Assembly (NCBI GenBank): GCA_963664935.2
Contig: CAXXSE010000006.1
Span: forward strand, 806,001-870,000
DNA from: G963664935 sp963664935
Lineage (GTDB): Bacteria > Pseudomonadota > Gammaproteobacteria > Methylococcales > G963664935
Direction: 5' to 3'
DNA length: 64,000 nt
Shown here: in pieces, positions 20,022 through 28,958 of the stretch
How positions within the stretch are numbered: the first letter of the stretch is position 1
How the letters are laid out: each line of letters starts with the position of its first letter
Program-made: the position numbers and the translations under genes
Notes under the pieces: model-generated
What the model saw: the letters and a program-made list of their open reading frames with translations, nothing else
The model's database searches: none
Told to the model about the DNA's origin: nothing

Positions 20022-20694
20022 GGGGAACCTCTTTAGGGAAACGCGCGAGCGTTATCCTGTTTTGTTAGTCGTTATCATCCACCGGAATCGAAAACCGGAA
20101 TATGGATAATACAAAAATATGATTTGTCGGTAGCGAACAAAGCCCAGCTGCAATCAAAAACGCAAAGCGGCGCTTGCGAAGGAATAGGTTTTAGACCTCT
20201 AAACCCAAAAACCCGCGCCTTTGTGACCCTCTAAGCCAATTTTACCCTACCAAAACGCCGATGATTTTTCAATGAACCTACGTTTCCAAAGCGGGCAGAT
20301 GCATGGGGATGGCATCGAGGGAAAACGTTTTTTGTCATGAGGCCAGCTGCGTGACGCCATATAGAATTCTAAGAAACGCATTGTTAAGAAGCAATATTCC
20401 GGCAACGTTTCACTTACATGAGCGGCCGCTGTCGGGCCAATTCCGGCCAGTAGAGAAATTCATGCGAATGACCGGTTCATACTTTTATGTAAAACTTTAC
20501 ATAAAAGTATTATCAGGCGGTTTGATGGATTAGTGAAATCCACAATGAGAATTTCTGGTCTATTCAATATTCGTTGGCCCGACTACGGTCCATACTTTTG
20601 GTAACCACCCTGTACGGACCCGTATGCGGGGTGGGAGGGAGGGGTTAGAAACCCCTTCCTATCCTTCTTAGGCTTTTTTCCCGAGTTGATAGCG
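20022..20694. other. Intergenic stretch with a palindrome and possible group II intron fragment
   Basis: I see no convincing gene. At 20479-20510 there is a 32-base palindrome with 15-bp arms (ATACTTTTATGTAAA and its complement around AC). At about 20598-20680 the sequence GTACGGACCCGTATGCGG, followed by GGGTGGGAGGGAGGGG and a GGGGTT/AACCCC hairpin, resembles what lies after the reverse transcriptase gene in bacterial group II introns. No reverse transcriptase is present. Confidence 0.4.
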
Positions 20695-21231
20695 TCAGTT
20701 TCTACTAACAACTTCATCTTCTATTAGATTTATATCTACCCCCAATTCTCCATCTATTATTGGCACTAACAAGCGATAGGTGACTTTCCATTTAACTTGC
20801 CCTACTAATACACCTGCGGTTTTCGGATTCAATTTGATTACTTCTCCAAATAGCTCATTACCATTTTTATCTTTAAAACAAACCTTATCTCCAACTTTTA
20901 TATTATTTTTATTAATTGTTTGTTTTGATGACACTTTAACATCCGTATCAATACCATCGATATTTATATAATAATAAGGTATATTCCAGAGCTTACCATT
21001 TATAGTATTTTCAACCAACACCTTTGATCTTTTTAATTCCAGAATAGTAGCGTCAACAAGTCTGTTTTCGGTGTCATCAAAATATTGTATTAACTCACCC
21101 GTTTTTAAGACATCTTTAATTAAACGTAACCTTGAAGGATCTTCCAATTGTTGATGAATAGCTACATTTAATCGGTACAGCCCGAATAATGAAGTATTGT
21201 TTAACTCATTTAGTATTGTTGAATAATCCAT
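20695..21231 (-). CDS. Hypothetical protein with two KOW/SH3-like repeats
   Basis: The 178-residue protein is AT-rich unlike its neighbours, which suggests transfer. An N-terminal helical segment (LIKDVLKTGELIQYF) precedes two similar beta-rich units: DATILELKRSKVLVEN...LWNIPYYYI and GEVIKLNPKTAGVLVGQVKWKVTYRLLVPI. Each resembles a small barrel used to bind nucleic acid or protein. I do not recognise a named family. Its start lies 52 bases beyond an attC-like site, so it could be an integron cassette. Confidence 0.65.
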   Translation of the reverse strand: MDYSTILNELNNTSLFGLYRLNVAIHQQLEDPSRLRLIKDVLKTGELIQYFDDTENRLVDATILELKRSKVLVENTINGKLWNIPYYYINIDGIDTDVKVSSKQTINKNNIKVGDKVCFKDKNGNELFGEVIKLNPKTAGVLVGQVKWKVTYRLLVPIIDGELGVDINLIEDEVVSRN

Positions 21232-21282
21232 GCTTTAAATAACATCTAAATGTACTTACCTTTCCGAATAGGGGTTGATTGA

Positions 21283-21330
21283 GCATAACGGTTAGCTAAC
21301 CCTCTTAGCGGGTTGAACGACTGGTTATTA
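21283..21330 (-). repeat. attC-like recombination site (minus orientation)
   Basis: On the minus strand the site runs from ATAACCAGTCG to CTAACCGTTATGC. The outer boxes TAACC and CGTTATGC fit integron R'' and R' cores, and AACCC/GGGTT pair inside. It lies about 43 bases after the DUF2442 stop and before the 178-residue gene, both on the minus strand, the usual cassette arrangement. No integrase is in view. Confidence 0.45.
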
Positions 21331-21372
21331 AAACGTGGGAATCATCACACTTTATTTTCTCCTCCATAAACT

Positions 21373-21636
21373 TTAATGCACTATTCTGTTTTCATATAAA
21401 TCAGCAATTGGAAAGCAAAGGTCATAATCATTCCACTCTAAATCACCTTCATCTATTTCGAATTTTGAAAATTCTTCAGGTGATAAATATTTTCTGATTA
21501 GTGGATTAAGCGAACGTGATAAAAACGGATAAAAATCAATCACCTGACGAGTTTTATCATTAAATTCCAATTCGAGCTTAAAATCACTTAGCTGATTTAC
21601 TTTTTCTACAGAAATAACTTGTTCATCTGAAATCAT
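21373..21636 (-). CDS. DUF2442 protein
   Basis: The 87-residue protein starts MISDEQVISVEKVNQLSDFK and contains IDFYPFLSRSLNPL and GDLEWNDYDLCFPIADLYEN, characteristic of DUF2442. These are usually encoded after DUF4160, as here: its ATG overlaps the stop of the upstream frame (ATGA). The pair is often regarded as toxin-antitoxin-like, but the activity is not established. An attC-like site follows. Confidence 0.85.
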   Translation of the reverse strand: MISDEQVISVEKVNQLSDFKLELEFNDKTRQVIDFYPFLSRSLNPLIRKYLSPEEFSKFEIDEGDLEWNDYDLCFPIADLYENRIVH

Positions 21637-21884
21637 TTGATTCTCCTACTTATATTTTCACAAGAGATTTGCTTATGAAGTACAAAATAATCAATCCATT
21701 TTTTTACTATTTTACCAGCATAGGCATCAACAAATGCTTTAAAATCACGTAAGTTATTTGCTGGTAAAGGACTTTTACCTTTAAAAGACTTAATATGGAT
21801 TTCCTTAACTTCTCCGTTATCTATTATGATCTTAGCCTTCGATTCATTCCCTTGAAATTTCCCATGTACATGAGTAAAAAAAGG
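21633..21884 (-). pseudogene. DUF4160 protein, 5' end lost to a RAYT element
   Basis: The frame ending at 21633 reads FFTHVHGKFQGNESKAKI, then EVKEIHIKSFKGKSPLPANN and LRDFKAFVDAYAGKIVKKW, the DUF4160 core. The start codon and first 10-20 residues are missing where the RAYT element begins (21876). It overlaps DUF2442 by 4 bases, so both were one operon. The insertion also removes the promoter of the pair. Confidence 0.8.
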
Positions 21885-22680
21885 GGGACAGCTTTATTTA
21901 TATCAGATTGACCTATTTCCGTTCTGTTTGGTCTTAGGCCTACCCGGTCGTCGATGTTCTATCCGCCGACCAATTATTTTTTTAACCTATTCTACATAGC
22001 GACCATTCCCCGTGAGTTGGCCTCTCGCTACCGCTTCTTGAATGAACGCCCATTCGCCATCGGGAATCGCGCTTTGTAAATATTCTCGATAGCGTATTTG
22101 TCGCTCTTCCGTACTCTCCCCTAAAGCAAGATAACACGGATCAAAATCAGCCATTACTCGCTCATGCCCATTCATTCGTGCTTGGTAACTCGACCATCGG
22201 TAATCCTGAGCATCGGCAACCACCTGTGCACGGACGGGATTCAATTCAACGTACCGAATACACGCTAGAAGGTATTCGTCCGTTTGGATCGGGCTGGATT
22301 TGTAGCGACTCTCCCACAACGTTCCACTCCGTCTTTCTAATCGATTCACGTAGCGCGTTTGCCGACCAGAAAGCCGTTTCATGAGTTGTCCCAGTAAGGC
22401 CGTTTCTTCAGGTGGTTCAACAACCAAATGAATAGGTTTGTCATAAGACACCAAGCGTACACACGAATGCCATAAACCTCACGCCATTGCGACAAGGTTT
22501 CTAAATAATATTCAAAATCCGAGTCCACCGCAAAAACAACTTGCCGATTGTGTCCCTTTTGCACTATATGATGCGGGTAATTAGGTAACACCACACGCGC
22601 GACTCTAGGCATACTAACTCCCTTTAAATAATTTCACTTGCCAGAAGTATAGCTCATAAATAAATCTGTCCCCTTTTTTC
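21876..22680 (-). mobile_element. RAYT element, copy A
   Basis: An 0.8-kb unit carrying a Y1 (IS200-like) transposase gene, flanked by inverted ends of the type AAAAAGGGGACAGATTTATT. Copies B (33092-33896) and C (45462-46265) have the same ends and the same internal layout. In copy A the left end reads GGGGGACAGCTTTATTT. It was inserted at the start of the DUF4160 gene. Confidence 0.85.
21987..22612 (-). pseudogene. REP-associated tyrosine transposase (RAYT), copy A, frameshifted
   Basis: The first frame (22612-22379) begins MPRVARVVLPNYPHHIVQKG and goes out of frame at ...WCLMTNLFIW. The other frame (to 21987) continues PIHLVVEPPEETALLG, then YVNRLERRSGTLWESRYKS with the catalytic Tyr. One C is missing near 22434. 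The HUH-type His pair lies in the N-terminal and PIHLVV parts. Such enzymes move or spread REP-type hairpins. This copy is inactive unless shifted. Confidence 0.88.
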
Positions 22681-22687
22681 CACGCTA

Positions 22688-23374
22688 ATGACCTACCCCA
22701 AACAAAAAAACATGCCGCTACTGCTAGAAGAAAATAAATTTCTTTGGAAGAAGCATGACTATGGCCCCTTTTGGGTTGCCACGGATGCGCAAGGTCAAGA
22801 GTGGCTATTTAAAATGAGGGGCGGATTTAGGGCCTATCGAGAACGAATTGCAGCAGGAATCCTTGATGAAATTGGAATTAATACACAAGCTTCTTCATAC
22901 GCTTTGTTACCTAAAAAGAGTGGGCCAAGGTTGCAAGATGAACAGATTGAAAAAACCCAGTTGGCAATTTTGATGCTTGAACCACACACTCCCCAAGTCG
23001 ACTTGAGTGGCATGAAGGGAGCCGAAAATATCGCAAGGTTGGAAATTCTTGCGTATTTGTTGGGCGCAATGGAACCCTCTGACTATATTTTCACAAAAGA
23101 TCACCAATGCTACATAATCGACAACGAACTGTGCTTTTCAACTAGTCCATATGATCCAATACTTGAACTTGGAAGAAGCCCATTGCTTACTGAAAGCGAA
23201 TTCTTGTCAGAAACCGTCCATCTCTGCCGTAAATTGGAGCAAATATCTGCGGATAAAGTGCAAAAACTATGCGCATTGCCAGACTCATATAAATTTAAAA
23301 AGCTTTGGAACATTAAGAAAATTGTTTTTCAAGTCGTAGATAATGCTAAGAAATGTCTTAAGAAATATGCATAA
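22688..23374 (+). CDS. HipA/PI3K-like atypical kinase-fold protein
   Basis: The 228-residue protein starts next to the RAYT end, so the native start may be lost. It shows a lysine strand WLFKMRGG, a helix with YRERIAAGILDEIG, and IIDNELCFSTSPYDP, which resembles the metal-binding Asp/Asn and F of HipA or PI3K-like kinases. The usual NxDRxxxN catalytic loop reads AMEPSDYIF and is not conserved. The stop codon lies inside an attC-like site, as in integron cassettes. Kinase activity is inferred only from the fold pattern. Confidence 0.6.
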   Translation: MTYPKQKNMPLLLEENKFLWKKHDYGPFWVATDAQGQEWLFKMRGGFRAYRERIAAGILDEIGINTQASSYALLPKKSGPRLQDEQIEKTQLAILMLEPHTPQVDLSGMKGAENIARLEILAYLLGAMEPSDYIFTKDHQCYIIDNELCFSTSPYDPILELGRSPLLTESEFLSETVHLCRKLEQISADKVQKLCALPDSYKFKKLWNIKKIVFQVVDNAKKCLKKYA

Positions 23375-23416
23375 CAAGGCCATAAACGCGGACCCGTTTA
23401 TGGCTGGCGGTTAGGT
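23369..23416 (+). repeat. attC-like site 1
   Basis: Core boxes GCATAACAAGG and GGCGGTTAGGT enclose an inverted pair GCCATAAACG / CGTTTATGGC with a 4- to 5-base spacer. TAAC/GTTA at the ends and the location across the stop codon of the preceding gene fit integron attC sites. It is short for an attC, about 48 bases. Confidence 0.55.
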
Positions 23417-23517
23417 AGCATCATGTATAGAGAGCCCCAATCGAGTGAAGCAACGCGAGCTATGCTGCATAATGTCTCTGTGAGTTTTACACACGCGACC
23501 TGGCGGGGGAAGTAGTC

Positions 23518-24240
23518 ATGGGTCCTAGTATTTGGCAACTAATCATCATTCTGATCTTCGTTTTGATCCCCCTCAAGCTAAGCGCGAAAAGTTCGGCAAA
23601 ATGGAAGGAGAAGATTTGCGAGTTCCGCGATCTCGCGGGCCTAGTAAACGTTCTCAAGATAAGTGTGGGAGTTTACATTGTAACTGCCATCGCTAGTTTA
23701 TGGTTCACGTGGTCTCAGAATGAATTACTTGAGAGAATAGCCTCAGGAGGCTCAATCACTGAGGGAGAAGCGACCACACACGATACCCTTCAAGAGCTTA
23801 TAGGCGGCGTCCATAGCGTAGTGTCTCTCATAAACGCTCGATCATTTAATGCAACGGATATGAAATATTCGCCTGCTTGGGTAGTTGGATGGTATTTTGT
23901 CCCGTTCCTTGGCTGGTGGAAATAATATCAAGCATTAAAAGAAATATTCAAAGCCAGCCATCCAGATTACATACAAGGGTGGCACAGCGCTCCGCGACCG
24001 GCGGTTATGCCATTTTGGTGGGGCCTATGGGTAATTAAGGGTGGCTTCGGAACCGCAATGTGGCGAACGACTATTTCAGACCAAAGCCTTGAAGAGCTTC
24101 TTGCTTCGTCTTGGCTGGCATTTGGTTCACATGCTCTTGACGTCGCTCTGGGGGTTACGGTGATAAGTATGGTAAAGATATTACAGGATTGGCAAGTACT
24201 AAAGCATCAACGACTTATCCTTACAGAAGATGCTACCTAA
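23518..24240 (+). pseudogene. DUF4328 membrane protein, in-frame ochre stop
   Basis: The frame runs 241 codons from ATG at 23518 with several hydrophobic helices. TAA at 23923-23925 interrupts it within the family signature: WVVGWYFVPFLGWWK, stop, YQALKEIFKASHP; relatives read WKPYQAMKEI. The rest (PFWWGLWVIKGG, ILQDWQVLKHQ) follows in the same frame. The final stop lies in a second attC-like site. The function of DUF4328 is unknown. Confidence 0.78.
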
Positions 24241-24290
24241 CCATGCGCTGCAGTCGCCGTCAAGCGCAACTTAACCCGACGTTAATCTAG
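24235..24290 (+). repeat. attC-like site 2
   Basis: ACCTAACCATGCGCTGCAG starts at the stop codon of the DUF4328 gene and CGACGTTAATC closes the site. TGCGCT / AGCGCA pair internally, with TAAC/GTTA outside. The arrangement repeats that of attC-like site 1, flanking the DUF4328 gene as a cassette. Confidence 0.5.
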
Positions 24291-24565
24291 TTCCAATAGT
24301 AACCCTATGAATGCAGCAATTCTAAATTTAGAAGGCTAATCGAGCGATCAGGCAAAGTTTTCGATTTCACTCGGGTATTCACACGAGAATTAGGCATTCA
24401 TCGATACCCCCATCGGCGCTTGTGTCACCGAGGTCGTCGCCGGTTGGGACGGCATTTACGATGCTTGGCTAAACAGCCAATAAAAGCGCAATACTTGCCT
24501 GTGGCGCGGTAATATCAAACGCCTAGTCGGAACCGAATGAATTGTGAACCGCCCGGAGCAGGGCT
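24291..24565. other. No gene seen
   Basis: Between attC-like site 2 and the decayed transposase I see short broken frames only, with no recognisable product, and no clear repeat. Part of it may be the outer sequence of the decayed IS. Confidence 0.4.
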
Positions 24566-25904
24566 TCAACTTGTATCGGGCGCCTCGATCTCAAGCTGGC
24601 GCATCATAAACGACATTAAAACACTCCAATTATCGAAGCACAGGTAGCGGGTGAGCGCCCGAATGTCGTTGAAAAAGTTGATACGGGTACCGAGCTTCTG
24701 GCGCACCAGTTGATAGTTGACATCCATCAATTCCAGCACCGTGTGGATTAAAAAGGCTAAAAGATTCAGGGTCGCCAATACCGAGGAGAGGGCATCGTTA
24801 CCGTGCCCGAAATTATGAGTCAGGTGGTAGCCTTTTGTTTTCAGGGTGTTATTGTTCTCATTCTCGACTTTCCAACGGGTACGCCCGGCGAGCACTATTT
24901 CCGCGACATTCCGTTCGGTGATCTCATGATTCGTGGCAAAGCCATTCCGGCAGAGGATATCGCCGTTCGCGTTGCGGGTGGTTAACTCGCACCAATTCAC
25001 GTTGAGCGCATCTTCGCTATCACGCAGTGGAACCTGATTGCAAAAGCGATAGGTATCGATTTCGACTCGCTTACCTTGGCGACGGGTGACGGTAACGGTG
25101 TTGATGCCATCCATGACCTCCTGCGCCTCTATGCCGTTGTAAAGCGTGGTGTGGGAGTCGGGCTTTACAGACCAGAATAAAGTTCATGCCTTCCGCGAGG
25201 ATCGCCTCGCATACCGGCTGTTTGCAGTACAGGTCATCCCCCAATATCGTGATCCCCCAATCCCGATAGCGGGGACCGAATTCCTATAACCAACGCTTGG
25301 CCCCGGCATTCTCGCAATCTTGTTTGTCGTGCCCATCCTGGGGTACGATGAACTCCGGCTCCAGGGGGAAAACTCTATTGCTTCCCGGTGCCACAATCAC
25401 CGGGGTAATGACTGTGTGGGCGTATGTGGTCGACCCATTCCGGTGGTTCCTGACCTTGCAATTCTTACACTTGAGCTTCTTGGACGAAAAGTAATCCGTG
25501 CCATCCATGGGGACCAGGAAAGTACCGTTGATCGACCGATAACTGTCCAGATAGCCCAGCGCTTTGAGGCCATCCAGAATGTCGGAGAAAACCGGAAAAA
25601 TGGCGCTGGGTGGGACCCCGTCCAACAGGTTCCGAATTTGATTGTCACTCGGAATGTTTAACAGTTTAAACAATGTTTGGGCGTTGCTGCCGCCTATTGC
25701 AAGCGCCATCGTCCTCTGGAAATCCAGGAAAGACGGGCTTTGCATGAAGAACACCGAGAACGCGCCTAAGCCGGCATCTGCCATCGAATAAACGGTATTG
25801 CTACCGGTTCGGTTATCCGGGAAGGCTTTACAGACGTCTTGCAGGGTGCTTACAATTTGGTCGAACGTGAATTTCTTCAGGGTGGGTCGAAATGGGTAGC
25901 TCAT
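24566..25904 (-). pseudogene. ISNCY-like DDE transposase, decayed
   Basis: The frame from ATG at 25904 starts MSYPFRPTLKKFTFDQIV and contains VPMDGTDYFSSKKLKC (first Asp) with a CKNC pair. A TAG follows KRWL near 25281. The frame resumes as FGPRYRDWGI and ITILGDDLYC (second Asp), then shifts near 25165 at an extra A. The last frame (25114-24566) contains GRTRWKVENENNNTLKT (Glu) and a helical end. At least two lesions make it non-functional. I could not fix the terminal repeats. Confidence 0.8.
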
Positions 25905-26333
25905 AGTCTCTGGAAAAAAGTTGTTATTTCCCAGAGTCTTATACGCTTGTTCCCATGTCCTGTCTACACCTTATTTATATGTTACTATCTACTCAAATGA
26001 ATCGCCTGCCGGGTTGGACATTCCACATTTAGAATTGCTGCTATGAATGGTTCCTTTGGGTCGGTAAGCGACCATCGTTTAGAAGATCTGAGTGTCCGTC
26101 TTTGAGTATCAAACGGACGTTCGCCTGCGATTGCTGAATGACCGGAAATGCTCCGAAAGCGGACGTTCAAGAAATTAGGTTGAATGGCATGTTTCGGCCA
26201 AAACCCGCCGTTCAAATATAATGCGTAGCATCCGCAAAAGAGGTAAAATTTAAACTTCCATTGACTCGAATTATTGGGATGATTTTCCGCAAAGGTAACA
26301 ATTCGTATCTCGCGATCTGACCCTGGTTTCCTA
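25905..26333. other. Intergenic, REP-like repeat
   Basis: About 26080-26170 carries one unit of the dispersed REP-like repeat (GAAGATCTGAGTGTCCGTC ... AAGCGGACGTTCAAG) found also at 27.5, 30.0, 46.4, 47.2, 49.8, 50.9 and 51.8 kb. No gene is recognised here. Confidence 0.5.
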
Positions 26334-26607
26334 ATGAACGACCAAGATTTCATACGGATGGCGATTGAAGAATCAAAGAACGGAGACTGACCTTATGGTG
26401 CGGTCTTGGTAAAAGATGGCAAGGTCGTCGCCAGAGCCTTTAATACGGCAGATCGCGACGGGGATACGACACCGCATACCGAGGTAAACGTTATCCGAGA
26501 AGCATTAAAGACTATTTCGGTAATTCGACGAGTGGCGGTGGCCTGGGAGATATTACCGCCCTATGTGTATGCGGCCAGTTCCCAAATCGCTTTGGATGGT
26601 GGATAAT
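26334..26607 (+). pseudogene. Nucleoside deaminase, decayed
   Basis: MNDQDFIRMAIEESKNGD is followed by TGA (26388-26390) and PYGAVLVKDGKVVARAFNT, the start of a CMP/guanine deaminase-like fold. The zinc motif HAE appears as HTEVNVIREA. The second zinc motif PCxxC is visible only in another frame (PMCMRP), so there is a frameshift as well. Truncated near 26607. It is a non-functional remnant. Confidence 0.75.
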
Positions 26608-26709
26608 CGTTAAATTCACCGGTGTGGATTTAATATTTACGCGGTAATGAACCACCAGAGATAGGTGGAATTATTCTATCCCACAGGTAAAAATAAAGGA
26701 GGTTTTGAT

Positions 26710-27261
26710 ATGACCAGAACGAATCGTTTGTTAGGCGCACTTTCCATGGCAATGTTAGCGGTTGTCGGGCTGAACTTATACGGTTGTTCACCCGGTGACC
26801 AAGCACCCGTTGGGATTTCAAGCGCAGTGTCAAACCTAAAGGCAACCACCGGGAATGCGGTGATCGGGTCGGTTTCCCTTGTAAAGACAGCAAATGGTGT
26901 TCATATTTTTGCCCAGCTCGCGGGTTTGATGCGGGGCGATCACGGTTTCCATATTCACGAGAAGGGGGATTGTAGCTCGGGCGATGGGAAATCGGCGGGT
27001 GGTCATTTTAATCCGCATAAAGCCACTCACGGCGGACCGGATTCGGCGACGCGTCATGTTGGCGATTTAGGCAATATCGTCGCGGGTAAGGACGGTAAAG
27101 CCAGTTATGATCGTGTGGATACACTAGTTACATTCAAAGGTACAAATAACATCATCGGAAGAAGCATCATTGTCCATGCCGGGACGGATGATTTAACATC
27201 CCAACCGACCGGCGACGCAGGTGCTCGGGTGGCTTGCGGGGTAATCGAGCAAGCAGGTTAA
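26710..27261 (+). CDS. sodC: Cu/Zn superoxide dismutase, lipoprotein
   Basis: ATG at 26710 follows AAAGGAGGT. A 26-residue signal ends in a lipobox-like LNLYGC, so the protein is probably lipid-anchored. The dismutase core shows HGFHIHEKGDC, GGHFNPH, HVGDLGNI and RSIIVHAG, the metal-binding His and Asp residues, plus a C-terminal Cys (VACGV) for the disulfide. It removes superoxide in the periplasm. It stands alone among remnants and appears intact. Confidence 0.95.
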   Translation: MTRTNRLLGALSMAMLAVVGLNLYGCSPGDQAPVGISSAVSNLKATTGNAVIGSVSLVKTANGVHIFAQLAGLMRGDHGFHIHEKGDCSSGDGKSAGGHFNPHKATHGGPDSATRHVGDLGNIVAGKDGKASYDRVDTLVTFKGTNNIIGRSIIVHAGTDDLTSQPTGDAGARVACGVIEQAG

Positions 27262-27821
27262 CGGGAAATGGAGCCTAAGCTAGGTTCAAAAAACTAAGCC
27301 AGTATCCGATCTAAAAAATAGGGCTGTTTGCAGTTCCTAGAGATTGTGTTGACAGGCCCTAACTGCAATTCTGAATGCCATGAGTTGCCCAGTTGGCAAC
27401 CGGGCGCATCACTAAATTTGGTGGCTCTTTCTGAGTATGGTCTCCTATGAGCTTATCAAGCAGCCGTACGCCCGAGATTCTCGACTGGCTAGAAATCGCT
27501 TCAAAGCGGTCGTTCGGGAATTCAGGTTTAATGACCGCTATCGGCCAGGAGCAGCCGCACATCCATAAGTCTATTAGTTGATCGAGCAGCGTAGGGAGCC
27601 TCATCCTCACCCCGTCACGCAATGGTATAAGAGTCTACCAAGTTATCCCCCTGCTATTGTTCAAAAGCTCGTAGAAGAGTAAATTACCGGTAAACAAAAA
27701 TCGCAAGAACTGTAATTATCAACTTTTTCGGGACTAATTTTTCAAATAATAAAACAAGAAACACAACATGTAGTTCGTGTAAATTAAAAGTTTGTCTTAA
27801 ACCAAACAAAGTAGGAATGTT
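27262..27821. other. Intergenic, REP-like repeat
   Basis: The stretch 27440-27565 holds another REP-like unit (AAAGCGGTCGTTCGGGAATT ... TATCGGCCAGGAGCAGCC). The rest is AT-rich before the next gene and may hold its promoter. No gene is recognised. Confidence 0.45.
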
Positions 27822-28214
27822 ATGACGATGGCAAAAACCACAATAGTACTTGGCGTTTTATTGATTCTGGTGGGCGTTGGCGCCTATTTCGGTTCCGGCA
27901 CGAAGAGTATCACCGCCCTGATTCCGGCTTTCTTTGGGTTGCCCATTAGCCTGCTGGGCATTGCTATGTTGCAGGAGAAGTGGCAAAAGCACGCCATGCA
28001 TGGCGCAGTTGCCCTGGCGCTCCTCGGGTTTTTAGGCTCGGTGAGTGGCCTACCGAAACTGTTTACTTTAATGGCTGGCGGCGATGTCGCCCGTCCCTTA
28101 GCAGTTGTCGTTCAATCGATCATGGCAATCTCATGTGCCGTGTTCGTGGCGCTGGGCATCAAGTCATTTATCGAGGCGCGGCGGCAACGCAAGAAATTAG
28201 AATCCACCGAGTAA
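27822..28214 (+). CDS. Small four-helix membrane protein
   Basis: The 130-residue protein (alternative ATG at 27828) has four hydrophobic segments: TIVLGVLLILVGVGAYF, ALIPAFFGLPISLLGIAML, a third around AVALALLGFLGSVSGL, and VVQSIMAISCAVFVALGI. A basic tail follows (EARRQRKKLE). It is a conserved-looking but unnamed inner membrane protein. No operon partner is evident. Confidence 0.75.
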   Translation: MTMAKTTIVLGVLLILVGVGAYFGSGTKSITALIPAFFGLPISLLGIAMLQEKWQKHAMHGAVALALLGFLGSVSGLPKLFTLMAGGDVARPLAVVVQSIMAISCAVFVALGIKSFIEARRQRKKLESTE

Positions 28215-28351
28215 GCCTTCGCCTGGCTACTTGAGGCGTGGTCGAAAAGTCGGTTTTTCCAAAACCATCGAACAGAAAAACAATAACTTACATGTCTCAA
28301 AAAGCGAAAAATAGGATTGCCAGTCGTCTGAATGTGCATGCTTGACTGCGA

Positions 28352-28539
28352 GATTATGCCATTCCTGAATATTCGTAGGGACCGGAATTGGAAACAATAT
28401 TTTTGACACCCGCAGAGCAATACACCTTCATTTCTTCCAGCATTGTCAGAGAAATTGCGCAGTTGGGGGTGATGTTTCCAGTTTTGTTCCGGAACTCGTG
28501 CAAACTGCATTAGTCAAAAAATTCAACTCAATGCGTTAG
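28352..28539 (+). pseudogene. coaD: CoaD (phosphopantetheine adenylyltransferase) C-terminal remnant
   Basis: Joined frames read MPFLNIRR, GPELETIFLTPAEQYTFISS, SIVREIAQLG and, after one missing G in the run near 28466, DVSSFVPELVQTALVKKF, ending TAG at 28537. These are the last 60 residues of CoaD. A second shift lies near 28379. The N-terminal half with the HIGH-like motif is absent. CoaD is essential for coenzyme A, so a full copy should exist elsewhere. The neighbour ferredoxin gene is its usual partner. Confidence 0.75.
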
Positions 28540-28549
28540 AGTAGAAACC

Positions 28550-28795
28550 ATGGCATTATTGATCACCGATGAATGTATTAATTGTGACGTTTGTGAACCG
28601 GAATGCCCTAATCAAGCAATTACTCAAGGGGAAGAAATCTATCAAATCAGTCCAACTCTATGTACCGAATGTGTAGGTCATTTTGACACTCCTCAATGTA
28701 TGGTAGTCTGCCCGGTCGAATGCATCATAAAGGATTCTAACCATATCGAAGATAAGGATTCGTTGTATAAAAAGTATTTGAAAATTACAGCTTAA
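28550..28795 (+). CDS. fdx: YfhL-type 2[4Fe-4S] ferredoxin
   Basis: The complete 81-residue protein has CINCDVCEPECP and CTECVGHFDTPQCMVVCP, the two cluster motifs with the extended second loop typical of the YfhL/allochromatium-type ferredoxins. It transfers electrons at low potential. In many gammaproteobacteria this gene follows coaD, as here. No lesion is visible. Confidence 0.93.
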   Translation: MALLITDECINCDVCEPECPNQAITQGEEIYQISPTLCTECVGHFDTPQCMVVCPVECIIKDSNHIEDKDSLYKKYLKITA

Positions 28796-28958
28796 CTGCA
28801 ACGTTGGGGGCTTATTTATGGTTATATGCAAGTAAGATCAATATATTTCTAAAAATTATTATCTATCTTGTGGCGGTGTGATGAATCACAAACCACTCAC
28901 GCGTACCCAACAATCTCGCAATAGGGAAAAGAAAAAAGTTAAACCCCGGAGACCCCAG

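Noticed and set aside
20303..20533. 76-codon frame overlapping the palindrome
   Set aside because: It runs through the 32-base palindrome and lacks any recognisable protein pattern.
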